From Dimorphilus gyrociliatus (lineage: Eukaryota > Annelida > Polychaeta > Dinophilidae), in NCBI GenBank assembly GCA_904063045.1, contig CAJFCJ010000005.1, positions 4,234,689 to 4,298,688 of the forward strand: a stretch of DNA of 64,000 bases, given 5' to 3'. Shown piece after piece: positions 11,477 through 23,669 of this stretch (its first letter is position 1; each line of letters starts with the position of its first letter). The translations under genes and the position numbers were made by a program. The notes below the pieces were generated by a model. That model searched no databases. It saw only the letters and a program-made list of their open reading frames with translations, and had not been told where the DNA came from.

Positions 11477-13250
11477 TGTTGTCACTCTACAGATAAGAAA
11501 TATTTCAAATAACAATAATTATATTCATTAATAATAATAATTATAACAATAATTATCGTTATATCAACAATAACCTCTATATGCGTCAAAACAATTAAGA
11601 ATTATGAATAATCAAGAATATTATCGATTATAAATTTTCAACTTGTTTATTAGGCCTAATATTTTTAGACAAAAGATGATAGAGAGAGGTAGGTTAACTG
11701 CAGGGACAGGGTATATACAATATGTATAGGTTATATGAGGAGATAGACGAATGTGTGAATGTGCAAGTGGAGGAAAAAGGAAAGTTACAGAAGGAGGGGA
11801 ATGGGGTGGGGGAGAACAGTGATATAAAATAGATAGAAATTATTATATGTATGAGGGTATATACAGTTTACATGAGGGTGAACATATGAAAACGAATTAG
11901 AAGAATGTGGATAAAGAGAGAGAGAGAGGGATATACCTATTAAAATATTACTTTAATCAATTTTTATATGCGTTATAGTGTATTGTATATAAATGTAAAC
12001 TGTTTATAGTTAAAAATCATCATAAAATCTATACAAAGCATAGCAGTATATAGTTGAATTTACTAATGTATATTGCACTTTAGTAATGCTGATTGTGCGT
12101 ATATTACCAAAAGCTCTAGATTCGTATAGTTGAATAATTAATAAGCACACAAGTTAATCGATATTTATTTTTTTCTCAATTATTTTTTATCAATATGTAA
12201 AGAGAAAAAATTTTCCTATAGTTTATATACAACTGGTATTATTATATTATATTATAAAGGGAAAAACAGTTGATATTAGGGAAGAGAGAGTGAAAGGAAG
12301 AAGGAAAATATAAATTGCGCTGGTTAGGGAAAAAATTAAGAGATGTATGATAAATAGAAAATGATTTCTTTCTACGTTTTAATCATATTGAAAAGGTATA
12401 CTATTACTAAAGTATGCGGTCGGTTTATTTCTTTGATGGAATCGATAAATTCTCCATCAGGAATCTTGGCACTCGAAACTGACACAAATCCTACGCTACT
12501 TTATATCTCTCCAGACTCCCTCTAACTATCCTGCTCCTAGTTCGTTCTTTGGATCGTTCATTAGTATGCTCGCTCGGTCTTTACATCTCCCTCTCTCACT
12601 TATTGGCTCACTCATAGATCCTCTAGTCCCTCATTACCCGTCTAAATGTTCATATGAAATTTGATTAATTAGCCGACTCCACCCTCCTCTAAATCTCTTA
12701 CTCGGTGCCGTCGTCGACCAATCTGATAAGACAAAAGTTTTTTACTAAACCATCGAGAGATTAATACGGCAGCTCTTTTCTCCCTTTTTTTTTCAAGCTT
12801 CATCCGCCCAAGCCTAGCCTAGCCATCAATCCATACATCCCTTCCTACTCTCACATTCCCTTACCCCTGTTTTTATACGTAGAGAACAGCACGGCTCATA
12901 GTCATGAATAATTTAATCGTTATAATTATAGTCCGTGCCGATTAACTTGCAACGCAAACGAAAAGATTTTTTTATTTGTTCAAGGAGTAAAAGTAAACAC
13001 GAGAATATCGCCGTTTCTTTGGCTTCCTGGTAGACCCATACGGCTTTTTCCACCTGCAATAACTTTATTCCGTTATAAATCAATTATTTACAACTGGTAT
13101 ATATACCTATAAAAGACTTGTTTTTTTTTCCTTTTTTCCCCCTCTTGTTCTCTTTTTTAATCATTTCCTTCTCTTCTTCGTCTTCTTCTTCCACAGTTTT
13201 TTTTTTTCATTTCTCTTTTATTTCATCATTTGTTTTTTTCTCTTTTGCAG
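11477..13250 (+). other. Noncoding DNA between the two alternative Ly6 terminal exons
   Basis: Contains the presumed 3' UTR of exon A, a TAGGCCTA palindrome at 11651-11658, and pyrimidine-rich sequence before the exon B acceptor. I looked for a second signal-peptide exon or a second Cys-rich first-half exon and found none, which supports one gene with two alternative ends rather than a complete tandem copy. Confidence 0.5.
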
Positions 13251-13483
13251 ATAGCGGAAGAAAGATTCTAGTTCGCGCCTGCGTCGTTGATAATGGAGGT
13301 GTAAACTCTGAAACGGAAATAGGTCGGATAGATCATTGCGGTTTCCTCAATACGATTGAATACGACGATAAATCGGCTACGGGCTGTATACTGACTTGCG
13401 ACGACTACGACGGATGTAATTCGGCGCCAAAGTTTGCAATATCTTTTATCCTGCTCGCCATTCAGCTGATGCTTTTTACGTGA
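13251..13483 (+). CDS. Alternative terminal exon B of the Ly6/quiver-like gene
   Basis: Begins after TTTTGCAG at 13250 in phase 1, exactly like exon A, so it can splice to exon 2 (donor at 10962). It encodes the second half of the three-finger domain again: V-R-A-C, the same NSETEIGR block, HC, GC-x3-C and DGCN. A different hydrophobic C-terminal tail (FAISFILLAIQLML) then fits GPI anchoring. Surface positions differ widely from exon A while the framework is kept. The reading frame stays open upstream into the polypyrimidine tract, but that part is low-complexity. Alternatively it is the remnant or 3' end of a second gene whose 5' exons I could not see. Confidence 0.75.
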
Positions 13484-14420
13484 TTTCCCCGAGCGACCCT
13501 TAAAAGAGAACAACCACGTTCCTATTAGTAAAAATATAGCAAATGGCAACATTTCTCTCTCTCTCTCTCTCTCACTCCTTCCTTTGCTCTCTTACTTTTG
13601 CCTATTGCTCTCTTTTTGCTTATTGTTCACAATGAAATCTCTCAATACTCACTTTTAGCAAACCGATTATGATAACGAATTCTTAAAATTAAGAAAAAAT
13701 GTTCACTTGTCGTATGTATATTCAACTTATGTATATTCATTACATTTTTATGCAAATTAGAGAGGGTCAATTCCTTCCTATATTATTAAATTCGTCTGTG
13801 TATACAGTGCCATATATTTTCCTTCTCGTCAAAGACTGTTTACGAAAGGATGTTAATTGTTGACTGAAAGTAATTATCTCTCTAACATACACTATATACT
13901 GTATATGTTCCATATAAATGAAAAAAGGGAGAAAAGGAGTATGAATATTCATATTTCTTCGTTCATCATTCTTTTTCATAAAAATACAAGAAAAGAATTG
14001 AAAGAGTCTATGCTTTGAGCGATGATAAACTACTATAGCGTAAATAAGTGTAAATAGTTATTAAAACCCAGAATGAGACGAAGAAGAAGAAGAAATAATA
14101 GAAATCTCCATTTCAGGGAATCATGAATAACGAATATACTAATCAAGCAATGTGCACAGATACAAATTGTATTGTATTACTTTATATAATATGCAATGTA
14201 TTAATTTACTGCATAAGGATAAATAAATTTATTAGGATATTACAGTATCTAATACGTGCTTGTATAAGCATTTCTGCTCTTAAATATCCTAACAACACTC
14301 TTCTATATGTACATATGTTTATAAATATACATTTATATATCAAAATACTGTATATAGCATATATACAGGATATATATACTGTATTTATAAACATATAAAT
14401 AAAACATATGTACAGTTAAT
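13484..14420. other. Noncoding DNA after the Ly6 exon B
   Basis: Holds a CT run at about 13554-13573 and AT-rich DNA with TATACTGTATA and TATACAGTATA units at about 13888-13904 and 14348-14398. No supported exon. Confidence 0.5.
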
Positions 14421-15646
14421 TCATATACTACAGTCAGGTACTTGAGCTTGTTCTATGTCATTGCAAACTTTGTCATTTCCGCTCATCCGTTCTACCTGAT
14501 TAGCGGGGGGAGGGGAGGGGGGAGGGGAGAGGGGAGAAAAGCACCTTCTTTACCTGTTTGCTGTAGGTTGATCTTAATTACGTATATACGTTCCAATACG
14601 ACTTCCTATTAAAACTTCTATGTGGTTTTTTCTCCCCTTTTCTTTATTATCTACTCTGTCTAAATGTTTCTCCCTCCCTGTATCCCTTCCTTCCTAATCT
14701 CCCCGCAAACTATCCTTATACTTTTCCGCAATTACCGTTCTTTCTTTTCACTACTGCCGTCATTCCTTTCTATACACCGACTACCTTTATCTATTTAACG
14801 TTTTCTCTACCGATTTCCGGCTCGGTAGAATAAACTCGAAATTAGGCAATTAAGTCTTACCGCAGCCGAGATTCTTTCTTTATCCGTTCTTCGAAGAAGA
14901 AGAAGCAGAAGAAGAGAAAAAGAATAGAATAATGAAATGAACGATAAGGGATCATCAAGTTGAGAGAGCGAATGATAGAGTCATATAAAACCAATCTTAC
15001 AGAATGTATATTTAAAGAATGTTGTTTAATAAATATTCTCTACCGGTAATAATAGATAAAAAAAAGAAGAGTTATAATACATTTGTGTTCTATGTATATT
15101 GTTTAGAGTATAGCTTAAGTAAATATACAAGTATCAACCAAGTTTGCAGTATATTCTATATTAATAGCATATACCGTGTATAAATATATCAAATATATGC
15201 GACCTTCTCTTCCCTAACTATATGTAATATACATATTTCTGTTCTGTATATATCTGAATATATAAATACGCACTGTGTTCATATATAATATATATACAAG
15301 AATATATTAATAAAGTCGTAGACACTTACCTAAGGTTTCGCCACAACTTAATAGCTGTTGGCTTATAATCAGCTTGAATAAATGCCTTCTTATCTTCATT
15401 TTCCTCTCTCAACTCCTGCCTCTGCCTCTCCCTCTCTCCGTAATGGTGGAGAGGGGATATAGGAAAAGAGGAAAAGTATGCCAAGAATTGACTAAAAGTT
15501 GTTTGTTCTCTTCTTTTATTCATTCTTCTTAATAAAATTCGATAAAGGTAAAAGAAACACAAATCGAAGAGATACAAATAGTAGAAAGGTAAGAGAAATG
15601 GACGCGAAAAATAGTAAAGCTTTCTAACGCGCACGTTGCGAGTCAT
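14421..15646 (-). CDS. Possible small spliced gene, unrecognised product
   Basis: Candidate built from splice signals only. An exon ending at 15330 has a very strong donor (CTTAG|GTAAGTG) and a charged, non-repetitive frame before it (EDKKAFIQADYKPTAIKLWR). A 28-base exon at 14888-14861 follows in the right phase and ends at GCG|GTAAGA. A last exon at 14495-14421 follows a long C-rich pyrimidine tract and ATCAG, and is open for 24 codons to TGA, ending EQAQVPDCSI. A possible first exon is ATG at 15646 with a GTT-type donor after 15629, joining an exon that starts at 15415. The full model would be about 68 residues. I do not recognise the product. The phases agree through all joins, but each exon is short and chance is not excluded. 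Confidence 0.28.
14497..14535 (-). repeat. C-rich polypyrimidine tract (G-rich on the plus strand)
   Basis: On the plus strand, runs of four to six G separated by single A at 14505-14535, a strong G-quadruplex pattern. On the minus strand the same bases are a C/T tract placed directly before the acceptor ATCAG at 14500-14496, so they may act as a splice-site pyrimidine tract. Confidence 0.6.
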
Positions 15647-17400
15647 CGAATTGCAAAAGGCCCCGAGAAACGCCTGACGCCAGCGCCGTCTATCTTTTCA
15701 TTTCTAATTCTATTGTTTCTCATTGAATATGGATATATATATATATATATATAAATTTATATATACAATACGTATAAGTGTGTGAAAAAGTAGATAATGT
15801 AAAAAATCCATCTATTTATAGCGTTTATACAGTCTATATATATATATATATACTGTATATGTTTATATACTATAGACTATACATGTAATATAACATAAAC
15901 ATCCAAGTGGATAGGTAAGAGAGAAAGAAAGAAAAAACACTAGTTATATGAAACGGAATATATTTATAGAGCTTATATAGCTTGTAATTTTTCATCCCGG
16001 TTCGATACAAAAAAGAGCGGTAAAGGAAATAGAAAGAAGGCCTATATAGTTACAGACGCTACAAACGATTTCCCTTTCCTTATAACTTGTATATATACAA
16101 TGTACATAAGTTTATACATAAAATTTTCTATATATAGATTTATTTATACATATTTAACTTTTCTTGTATGTGCTCTATTAGTGGAGGGAGGGAGGGAGGT
16201 ACCCCGACTAGTGGAAGAGGAAAACAGCGTCTGGGAAGGAGACCTCTTCTCGGGCAAGAAGTTTCAACTAACCCTCTTTGTAACGCAGTCAATATATTAA
16301 CTGCGCCGTGTACTAATACTTGTATATACAATATATAGTAAAAAACAACTGCTATGGAGAGTCTATAGCAGGTGTTTGTAAGAGAATTTGTCGTAGGCAC
16401 AATCCTTTTTAAATGCCAAACTTTTCCCACCGGAAAATTGATTTTGGAAAATGCATTAACGGGTTTATCAAGGCTCCCCCTAGTGGTATAGATAAGAGAA
16501 TAGTAGAGGGAAAAGGAAAAGGGGAAAAGGGGAAAAAAAGTTTATCTTTTTGAGAAAGAAAAAGAAAAAAAACTGTAACATAATCAATCACTTCAATATC
16601 GCATTGGGACACCCTACAGTTGGAAATATTCGATCGCGGACGGTGGTCAACGGCTCAGTATTGTCGGAAAACAGGCAAATGTCGCCTCTAGCAAATGTCA
16701 TCTATCTATTTTCCTTGTTCGATTGTTAGGGACGCATCTGTTGAATGAAACTTGATAGTTATGAATCTCGCTGCTTATCTCTGCTATAAGAAGCTGTTAA
16801 ATGACGCAATTTGTGGTATCTCGCCCATACGATCTACGGTACAGTTCAAGCGAGCGCTATATGTTTTGGTTCAATTAAGAGAATCAGGACTTCTGGCGCC
16901 TTCTGGTGCGGGTATACGGGGGCCACACATAGCTTTTTAGCAACTGGTTTAATGGAATTTTTTCAAAAGGAGAAGATGACTGATGAACGCAGATGCCGCT
17001 GAATTGTGCAATGGTTTTAAAAGAATTCCTAGGCGGTCGATGTAATTAATTATAATATACGTTATTTTCTTTTCCCTAACCTCATCGTAGCCCTATTTGT
17101 ATGGAATATAGAAATATAGCATGTTCAATATACTATTTACTATACACTATATGCAGTATATATACTTTATTTATACGGTTATAACCCTAAACCAACCTGA
17201 AATAGATTGCCATAAATCTTTGTCATGTAATTTACCAATAAACAGACTTGTACTTTATGAAAGTCGTTTAGGCGGAAAATGCAACTTGATTTCTCGTTCG
17301 TATCTGAACGGATGAAAGTCGCTTCTTAATGGATTTTGAAACGATCAACCTCCCATTTGAATCTATTGAGGCTTAGTCCCTTCTGACAAGTTATCGGGCG
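15647..17400. other. Intergenic DNA upstream of the bHLH gene
   Basis: A CpG-containing, less AT-rich patch at about 15626-15695 could be a minus-strand promoter. TA runs lie at 15731-15752 and 15837-15851. Several open frames of 60-100 codons exist (for example 16140-16430 minus and 16752-17002 plus), but they lack splice context or any recognisable motif, so I do not call them genes. Confidence 0.45.
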
Positions 17401-18177
17401 ATGGTATCGAATAACAGCTCGCCTTCTGTCATCAAAGGAAGGGGGTTCAAGAACAATTATACGCTCCACCCTCATGTTCAACGCAACAACCAATGGACGA
17501 ATCATAGGCGGGGCCGAAAGATGTTCAAACACCGATCTCAATACCCCCACAAGTCAAGTGGAGTAATGGAAGAAGAGAATAAGCCCAGGAAATTAAAAAC
17601 GCAAAAAACTTTTACAAAGTAAGCAAAGAGAGAGAGAGTGTGTGTGTGTGTGTGGGGCTGGGGAAGAGAGAATGAAAAGATTTTAGGTCTAATCGACCTA
17701 AATTTTTATTAACCTATTATTTTCCTACTTAGAGATAAAGATAAAGAATTGACTCGACTACGAGTAAACTTCCGCGAAAGAGAAAGGATGCACGATCTCA
17801 ACATGGCTTTGGAAAGTTTACGGCAAATTCTTCCTCAACCAACAACATCCCAAAGCGGTACTATTAAAAAATTATCCAAGATGGCGACGCTAATTACGGC
17901 CAGGAGTTATATACTGGCTTTAACTCGATCGATTGAGGAGACTAAGCGGATGATAGAAGAAGCTCAGAGAAAAAAATTACTATCAACTATTTATAAAACA
18001 TCGTCCACTCCCTATTGCTGTCGACTTTTATCCGGGCATTCGCTTCCGGCAACTTCAACAACAACGACACCGCCAAACACAACAACAATAGAAACAAGTA
18101 CAAAGGGATCAATGCAAAAAAAGAAAGAAAAGCATTGCTTTTGCGTAAGGTGTTTATCGGGAGATACTTGTAATTAA
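17401..18177 (+). CDS. bHLH transcription factor of the Olig/Beta3 (BHLHE22/23) type
   Basis: Exons 17401-17618 and 17733-18177 join in phase 2 (AA plus A) to about 220 residues. The start is the first ATG after an in-frame TAG at 17374. The bHLH domain covers about residues 80-143: basic region with NFRERERMHDLN (E-box-contacting Glu conserved), helix 1, a loop of about 12 residues rich in Gln/Thr/Ser, then helix 2 with KLSKMATLITARSYI. MHDLN plus KLSK(M/I)ATL is characteristic of the Olig/Beta3 branch of group A bHLH factors, which act in neural development. The loop and the LxxIL before it differ from vertebrate Olig and BHLHE22, where it reads (V/I)(I/M)PYAHGPS, so the copy is divergent. 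After the domain comes a Thr/Pro-rich linker and a Cys/Lys-rich end. The basic N-terminal exon has no motif I know. Confidence 0.8.
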
Positions 18178-18535
18178 CTATGCGTCTTTATTATATGTAC
18201 AGATATACAGAATGTATATATGAGTATATATGTATTTAGACGCCGGTTAACGGTTTCAAATGCTATTTACTATATTCACGTACTGTACGTTGTAAAGTTT
18301 TATTATTATCTTCATAAATTGATATAACATTTATCAGAAATATGTTTATGTTATGAGAGAGAGAGAGAGACAGAGAGATGAGGTAAAGCATTAGTTGCGT
18401 GAGGTAAAAAAGTATCTACTCTTAGTCTACAATAGATATATTTGCCTTGTACAGAAACTAATTAAGTACCAATATCATACGCAATTTTACATATCCTATT
18501 TTTTTATAATCATTTTATTTAGAGATCATAGTGTG

Positions 18536-18590
18536 AGTGTGTGCGTGCGTGTGCATGTGTGTGTGTATGTGTGTGTGTGTGTGTGTGCTT
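18536..18590. repeat. (GT)n microsatellite
   Basis: Imperfect alternating GT with GC and AT interruptions over about 55 bases; alternating purine-pyrimidine DNA of this kind can adopt Z-form. Confidence 0.85.
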
Positions 18591-18894
18591 CAATACTAAG
18601 ACATAAATATATATAGTATATAAAACCAGAGCGTCAGCAATAGAATAGTTAAAAAAAAACTATATATTGTATGCATTTACAACAAGTATGTATAAATGTG
18701 AATATTTCTTTTTTTAAGGTTATTAATCATAATGAAAAGCGAAACGAATAACATCAAAGTAAAAATTTGTTTTGTGTAAAGACGCAACACCTATAATGTA
18801 TTATATATTTTACTGTATAATCTATGCAACGGTTAACCGAGATGTATAATTCACACAGAAACAACTTTTATTCGTTTTTATTCATTCTCTCATT

Positions 18895-18898
<4 letters not shown>

Positions 18899-18932
<34 letters not shown>
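18899..18932. repeat. (CT)n microsatellite
   Basis: Uninterrupted CT dinucleotide run of about 34 bases. Confidence 0.9.
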
Positions 18933-18935
<3 letters not shown>

Positions 18936-19385
18936 CCACTTATTCTAATATACCAGCTTTCCCCATTTATTAATTCTAACGTGGAAAAAGTAGCTTATAC
19001 CGTTTTAAAAATTCATAAAATAATTACAATAGTTGTTATTCTTTCGCTTTTCTAATAATTTGTGTCAAAAAAAAAACAAAACACAAAAAGAGAAAGAACA
19101 GAAATGCTAAATTGAAAAAATTTCTTAATTACGTCTCTCTTTCTCCTAATTAAATAGTAATATATAAGGAATAAACAGTTTTCGATATCTTATCGTCCCC
19201 TTTAAATTAGGACGACCATATTGAATAGAATATTGGCATTTTCTAGAAGAGACGCATGCTAATCTAAAAGGAGAAGGTGAATAATTATCTTTTCCAATTA
19301 AGACATATACTGTTTATTTCTCTTATAGGAATCTCTTTGCCAAGCCTCTTGGCCTTTTGAATGCTTTAAGTTGCATTTGCTATAC

Positions 19386-19388
<3 letters not shown>

Positions 19389-19430
<42 letters not shown>
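19389..19430. repeat. (TC)n microsatellite
   Basis: Uninterrupted TC dinucleotide run of about 40 bases. Confidence 0.9.
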
Positions 19431-19431
<1 letters not shown>

Positions 19432-22372
19432 ACTGCCCGCCCTCATTCCTGTGTCCCTCCCTCCTCTTTTTTTTCTACGTCAAGACTCACCAGCAAAGAC
19501 TGCTAGTATTGATTATGTCATCAAGAATTTAACTATAGTGAGAAGATTATGGCTAAAGTAACTTTTCGAGAAGAATTTTTAAAAGAAGCCTTTGTTTCTT
19601 AAGCTCTTACCATCTTTTCTAGTTTTATCTTGAGGGATATCGCGAAAATCTTAATTTATATGGCAGATCTAATTTGGTAGTTAAGGCCGCAAAAATGTTT
19701 TCCTTCTCCATCTTATTTCTTTCTCTAGCTATCTCTTTTTCTTATACTTTCCCTATCTATCTCTCTTTCTCTACCCATTTTTCTTATTCACTCAACTGAT
19801 AAAGATAAGGGATTAAGACGCATTTACTAAATTCCTATATGTAAGAAGAAAAAGAATATAAGACTTCCTGGAAGATGTTATTGTATGGTTTTTAGACGCC
19901 CCTCGACCCTCCCACTTTGTCATTACTGACAGCCAGAATTTTTTTTCTACAGCGTAATGTCGGATCTGTCAAGTTTTGCTGTTATTTTTTGTCATTTTCA
20001 CTAACAAAAGCATATTGTTTAGTAATAAATTTGTAGTAGTATCAGAGGTGTGTTTTTTATGAGTATGACTGAGACGAGCAGTGAGCCATAAACAAACTTA
20101 ATACGAGCTACTGCTTTTATATATATATATATATATATATAGATATATAATTTACTTGAAGAACTGATTATTCCATTTTTACCTTTGCAATCTAGATTTT
20201 GGAATTACTGCCAATTAACTCGTAATTATTAATTAAAGGTATTTAAGGAATTTTTTTTTATCAATATTTGTATAATTTGCATTTGTGTCCATTATATTAA
20301 GAGTATTAAATTCACCTCATACACTGTATGTTAGTAGTATGTACAGCTTATATACAGATATATATATATATAAATACATTTATATACAGTTTATATTAAG
20401 GATTATACGGAAAATTAGCATACTTTCTATGTGTGAAACTAAGGTAAAATGAGAAACATAAATTGATATAGTAGACTATACCGCAGTATGGAACGTAATA
20501 GAAATATTTTTATATAAGCTACATGGGCATTGCATAAATATTGTTAATATTATCTATCAAAGGAACCTTATTTTTTTCCTTTATCAAGAGAAAATTGGAG
20601 AAAATTGTAAACGTTTGTTTGATAACTGGTAGTGTCAACCCTATTTCCTTTCGTCTTTTTATTTTCTTTTTCTTCCTTATTTTCTATTCTTTTCTATATT
20701 ACTCATTTAATTACGAGTTTAGGCACTTTTCATCTTTACTTTCCTTTCTTTTTTTTTTAAATCCCCCTTGGTCATTGAAAGTCTGCCTTTATTATATTCA
20801 ACTTTTCTTTCTTTATATATATTCTAATTAATTGGTGTGTAATATAGCTGTAGGGGCTGTCCGTTATCTATTACGATACAAAAAAGTATCTTGCCTTACA
20901 TTTTCTCTCTCTCTCTCTCTCTCCCTATCTCTCCATCTTACCTCCAGGCCTATGATAAAAAAAAAAAGAATATTTTTAGGTAGAAAAAATACGCAAAAGT
21001 TGCAAAATGATACAAACAATATTTTTATAAAGTCTTTTAATGAAAATATAATTAGTAAAGAATATCCTTTACTTCTTCTTTTGTAAATAGAAAGAGAAGA
21101 CTTTATTTTATCTTTTATTATTTATTATATTTGCATGAAATAAAAATTGAAAGATAAAAGTTAATTTGAAATTAAAGATTCTTTTTTTTCTCTCTCTCTC
21201 TCTCTTATTTATATATTGCTATTTTTTCTTTATACCTCTTTTTATTCTTGTTTCTCTTTTTGTTTTCATTTTCATACTTTTTGTGTCACGAACAAGTCAT
21301 GTGTTTTGGTGTGGTTGATTATTTGCGCATTTGTTGACATTTGCGTCCCAATATCATATGCTTCCCCTTTCCCCTCCCTCTTTCTCTCGTCTACATATTT
21401 ATGTCGACGGAATAAAATTATAGAAAGATAGACGAACGGAGAAAAGAAAGGGTAAAGAGTATTTAAAATTGTTCATTCGATATAGTCTCTATTCCTCTAG
21501 CATCTGTCAGAGTAAAAGGAAATATATATACAGTATACATATATATATATATATTGCAAAATTCACTCCATTTCAACGTCAACTTAAAAATTAGGTTAAG
21601 CAAAAATTGCAGTACACTCACCGTCCTATCAATTCGATAGCTTTTTACACGGCAATTTTTTCCTGATGCAGGAAATCTCTCGAGTTTTTCCTACTCATTT
21701 TCTTTCTCTCTCTCTCTCTCTCTCTCTCTCCCTTTCCGTTCCGTCAATTCATTTCCAATTTGTTGTACGTGAAAGTGTACGCAAAAATAAGAACAAGTTC
21801 CTGTAACAAAATGCCTTGTCAATTTAGAGCGTCCCTTTGTTTGCTAAGGCGCGAAGGCAGATGGTATTCATAATTAACTTCTTATCCTTTTTTTTGGATT
21901 TCCTCTTTATCAGGTGTCAGTTACTTTTGTAATGAATACTTGGAAAAGGCGTAAAGGGACGGCGAGAGAAAAAGAGACTAAAATAAGAGGATATATAGTT
22001 TGATAGCTTTCAATATACCGTATATACAGTATATATATATATATATACTATTATTACTTGTACATTTCATAACTGTCGGTATTTTAGATATGGAAGGAAT
22101 TTAACGACTAAAATTACTGCAGAAGATGCAGAAGATAATATAAATTATTAATAGTATATAATAAAAGGAAGAAAGAAAAATAAGTAAAGTTAATAAAAAT
22201 TCTATAGGAGCTTAATTTAAAATCTGTCATTCTGCAAATTGTTCCCTCCTGGTTGAAAAGTAATTTGTATATTCTGCAACGTACTGCATTGCCATACTCA
22301 ACTATATATTGCACTTTGCGTCATACTGAAACTATATACGGTGTTTAAGAATGTACGTATGCTGTGAAGAAA

Positions 22373-22411
<39 letters not shown>

Positions 22412-23583
22412 ATTCTATCCATTGTAGGTAAGGGAACAGGATTGAGAGTCAGTATGTTTTAAGGAAGTAACAAACCTAATTTTATTAAAGAAATTGAATT
22501 AATTATTGTGTTCATGTTTTTTTTCTTATGTAAATTGAAGCTTAAGTGGGAAGAGAGAAATAAAATAGAAGAACACGAATAAGGGCGAAAGAGAGAGAGA
22601 GAGAGAGAGGGGGGAGTGGGGGAATAGGAGGGAGTAAGGAAGGAAAGAGAAAGAGAAAAGGAAGAGAGACGGTTTAAATTGTCAATATCAAATACTTTTG
22701 TACAATTTTTCTCTCTTGTTCAGAATGGAAAAGCTATAATTGTACGAGCAGATGGCAATTAATTTATTATCTACAATAATAGAATAGTCAAGACAGCTAG
22801 CCATTCCTCTGTTTCTAACCACTTTATCCCTCCTTATTTTTATCTATTCTTCACTTCTGTTTCTGCTCTGTCTACTCCTCTCTACCTGCTTCCTTCTTTC
22901 TTCTCTCTCTCTCTCTGTCATTGACCCCTTACTTTAAATGAGAATCTAAATCCTTTTTTGTCCTAATGCTACAGAAAAAATTGAGTATGCCTTTTCTCTC
23001 CCCACCTTCCAATTAATTGATGTAAGGTTTAATCCTTTTTCGCTTCAGGAAAGCGAAAGAACGTTTTACAGGTCGAAAGGTTGTTTGTAATGCTTTTTAT
23101 TGATGAATCGGCCATATACAAACATGTTTTTTTTTTATTCTACCGGTTATTATGCGCTTGCTAAAGAGTTGGTGACGTAGTAAGTATTTGGTACAATTTA
23201 ATCTATTCGGTAAAAAGAGAGAGAGAGAGCGAACGTTAGTTATTCTACACTTTTACAGAATATAAAAGAATGAAAAGTATGTTATAGTAAAAGATTATTA
23301 TAGCTATTTAGAACTGTTTATCAGCTCCGTCTCTCTATCGCCACATTTCCCTCCTCCCTTTGCTTCCATTGTATACACGATTCATAATGAAAATATAATG
23401 TTTTGTTTGGTATTGGTAGGGTAAAAAAATATATACAGTATATGCTTGTATATTTTCATATAATACAAAAATAATGTATTTAGGTTTAAATAAAAATTGT
23501 ATTGCGAGTAAAAATCGATAAACCGTTTCACTCTAAACCAGCGCCATCGATCTAATTATGTAGGTGTGTGTTGGCCTACCTGT

Positions 23584-23593
23584 AATCACGTGA
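23584..23593. promoter_or_regulatory. Palindromic E-box upstream of MAP7
   Basis: ATCACGTGAT, a 10-base perfect palindrome with a CACGTG core, the site class of USF/MITF/TFE-type bHLH-zip factors. It lies 77 bases before the MAP7 start codon at 23670. Confidence 0.4.
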
Positions 23594-23669
23594 TACTTCA
23601 CAGATGCCACGGAAACTGGGATAAAATTAATTCTAGTCGTTTTTTGCTACAATGTAATATTAAAAAATT

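Larger units (their letters stand above)
18178..23669. other. Long gene-free region, rich in simple repeats
   Basis: About 5.5 kb with no ORF I trust. It contains (GT)n at about 18536-18590, (CT)n at 18899-18932 and 19389-19430, further CT runs near 20903, 21190 and 21711, TA runs at about 20118, 21538, 22032 and 22380, (GA)n at 22590 and 23218, and many TATACAGTATA-like units. Predicted ORFs (for example 20541-20831 and 21216-21431) are Phe/Leu/Ser-rich translations of T-rich DNA. It flanks a developmental bHLH gene and could hold its enhancers, but no sequence proof exists here. Confidence 0.5.

Noticed and set aside
11477..13117. Possible second complete Ly6 gene between the two terminal exons
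   Set aside because: No signal-peptide or first-half Cys exon found on the plus strand in this interval.
15985..16020. CCGGTTCGATAC, resembling a tRNA B box
   Set aside because: No A box at the right distance upstream and no acceptor or anticodon stems can be drawn.
16752..17002. Two overlapping plus-strand ORFs of 62-63 codons
   Set aside because: No splice or domain support; no motif recognised; likely chance.
20541..21431. Three hydrophobic plus-strand ORFs
   Set aside because: Phe/Leu/Ser-rich translations of T-rich and CT-repeat DNA without signal peptide context or splice sites.
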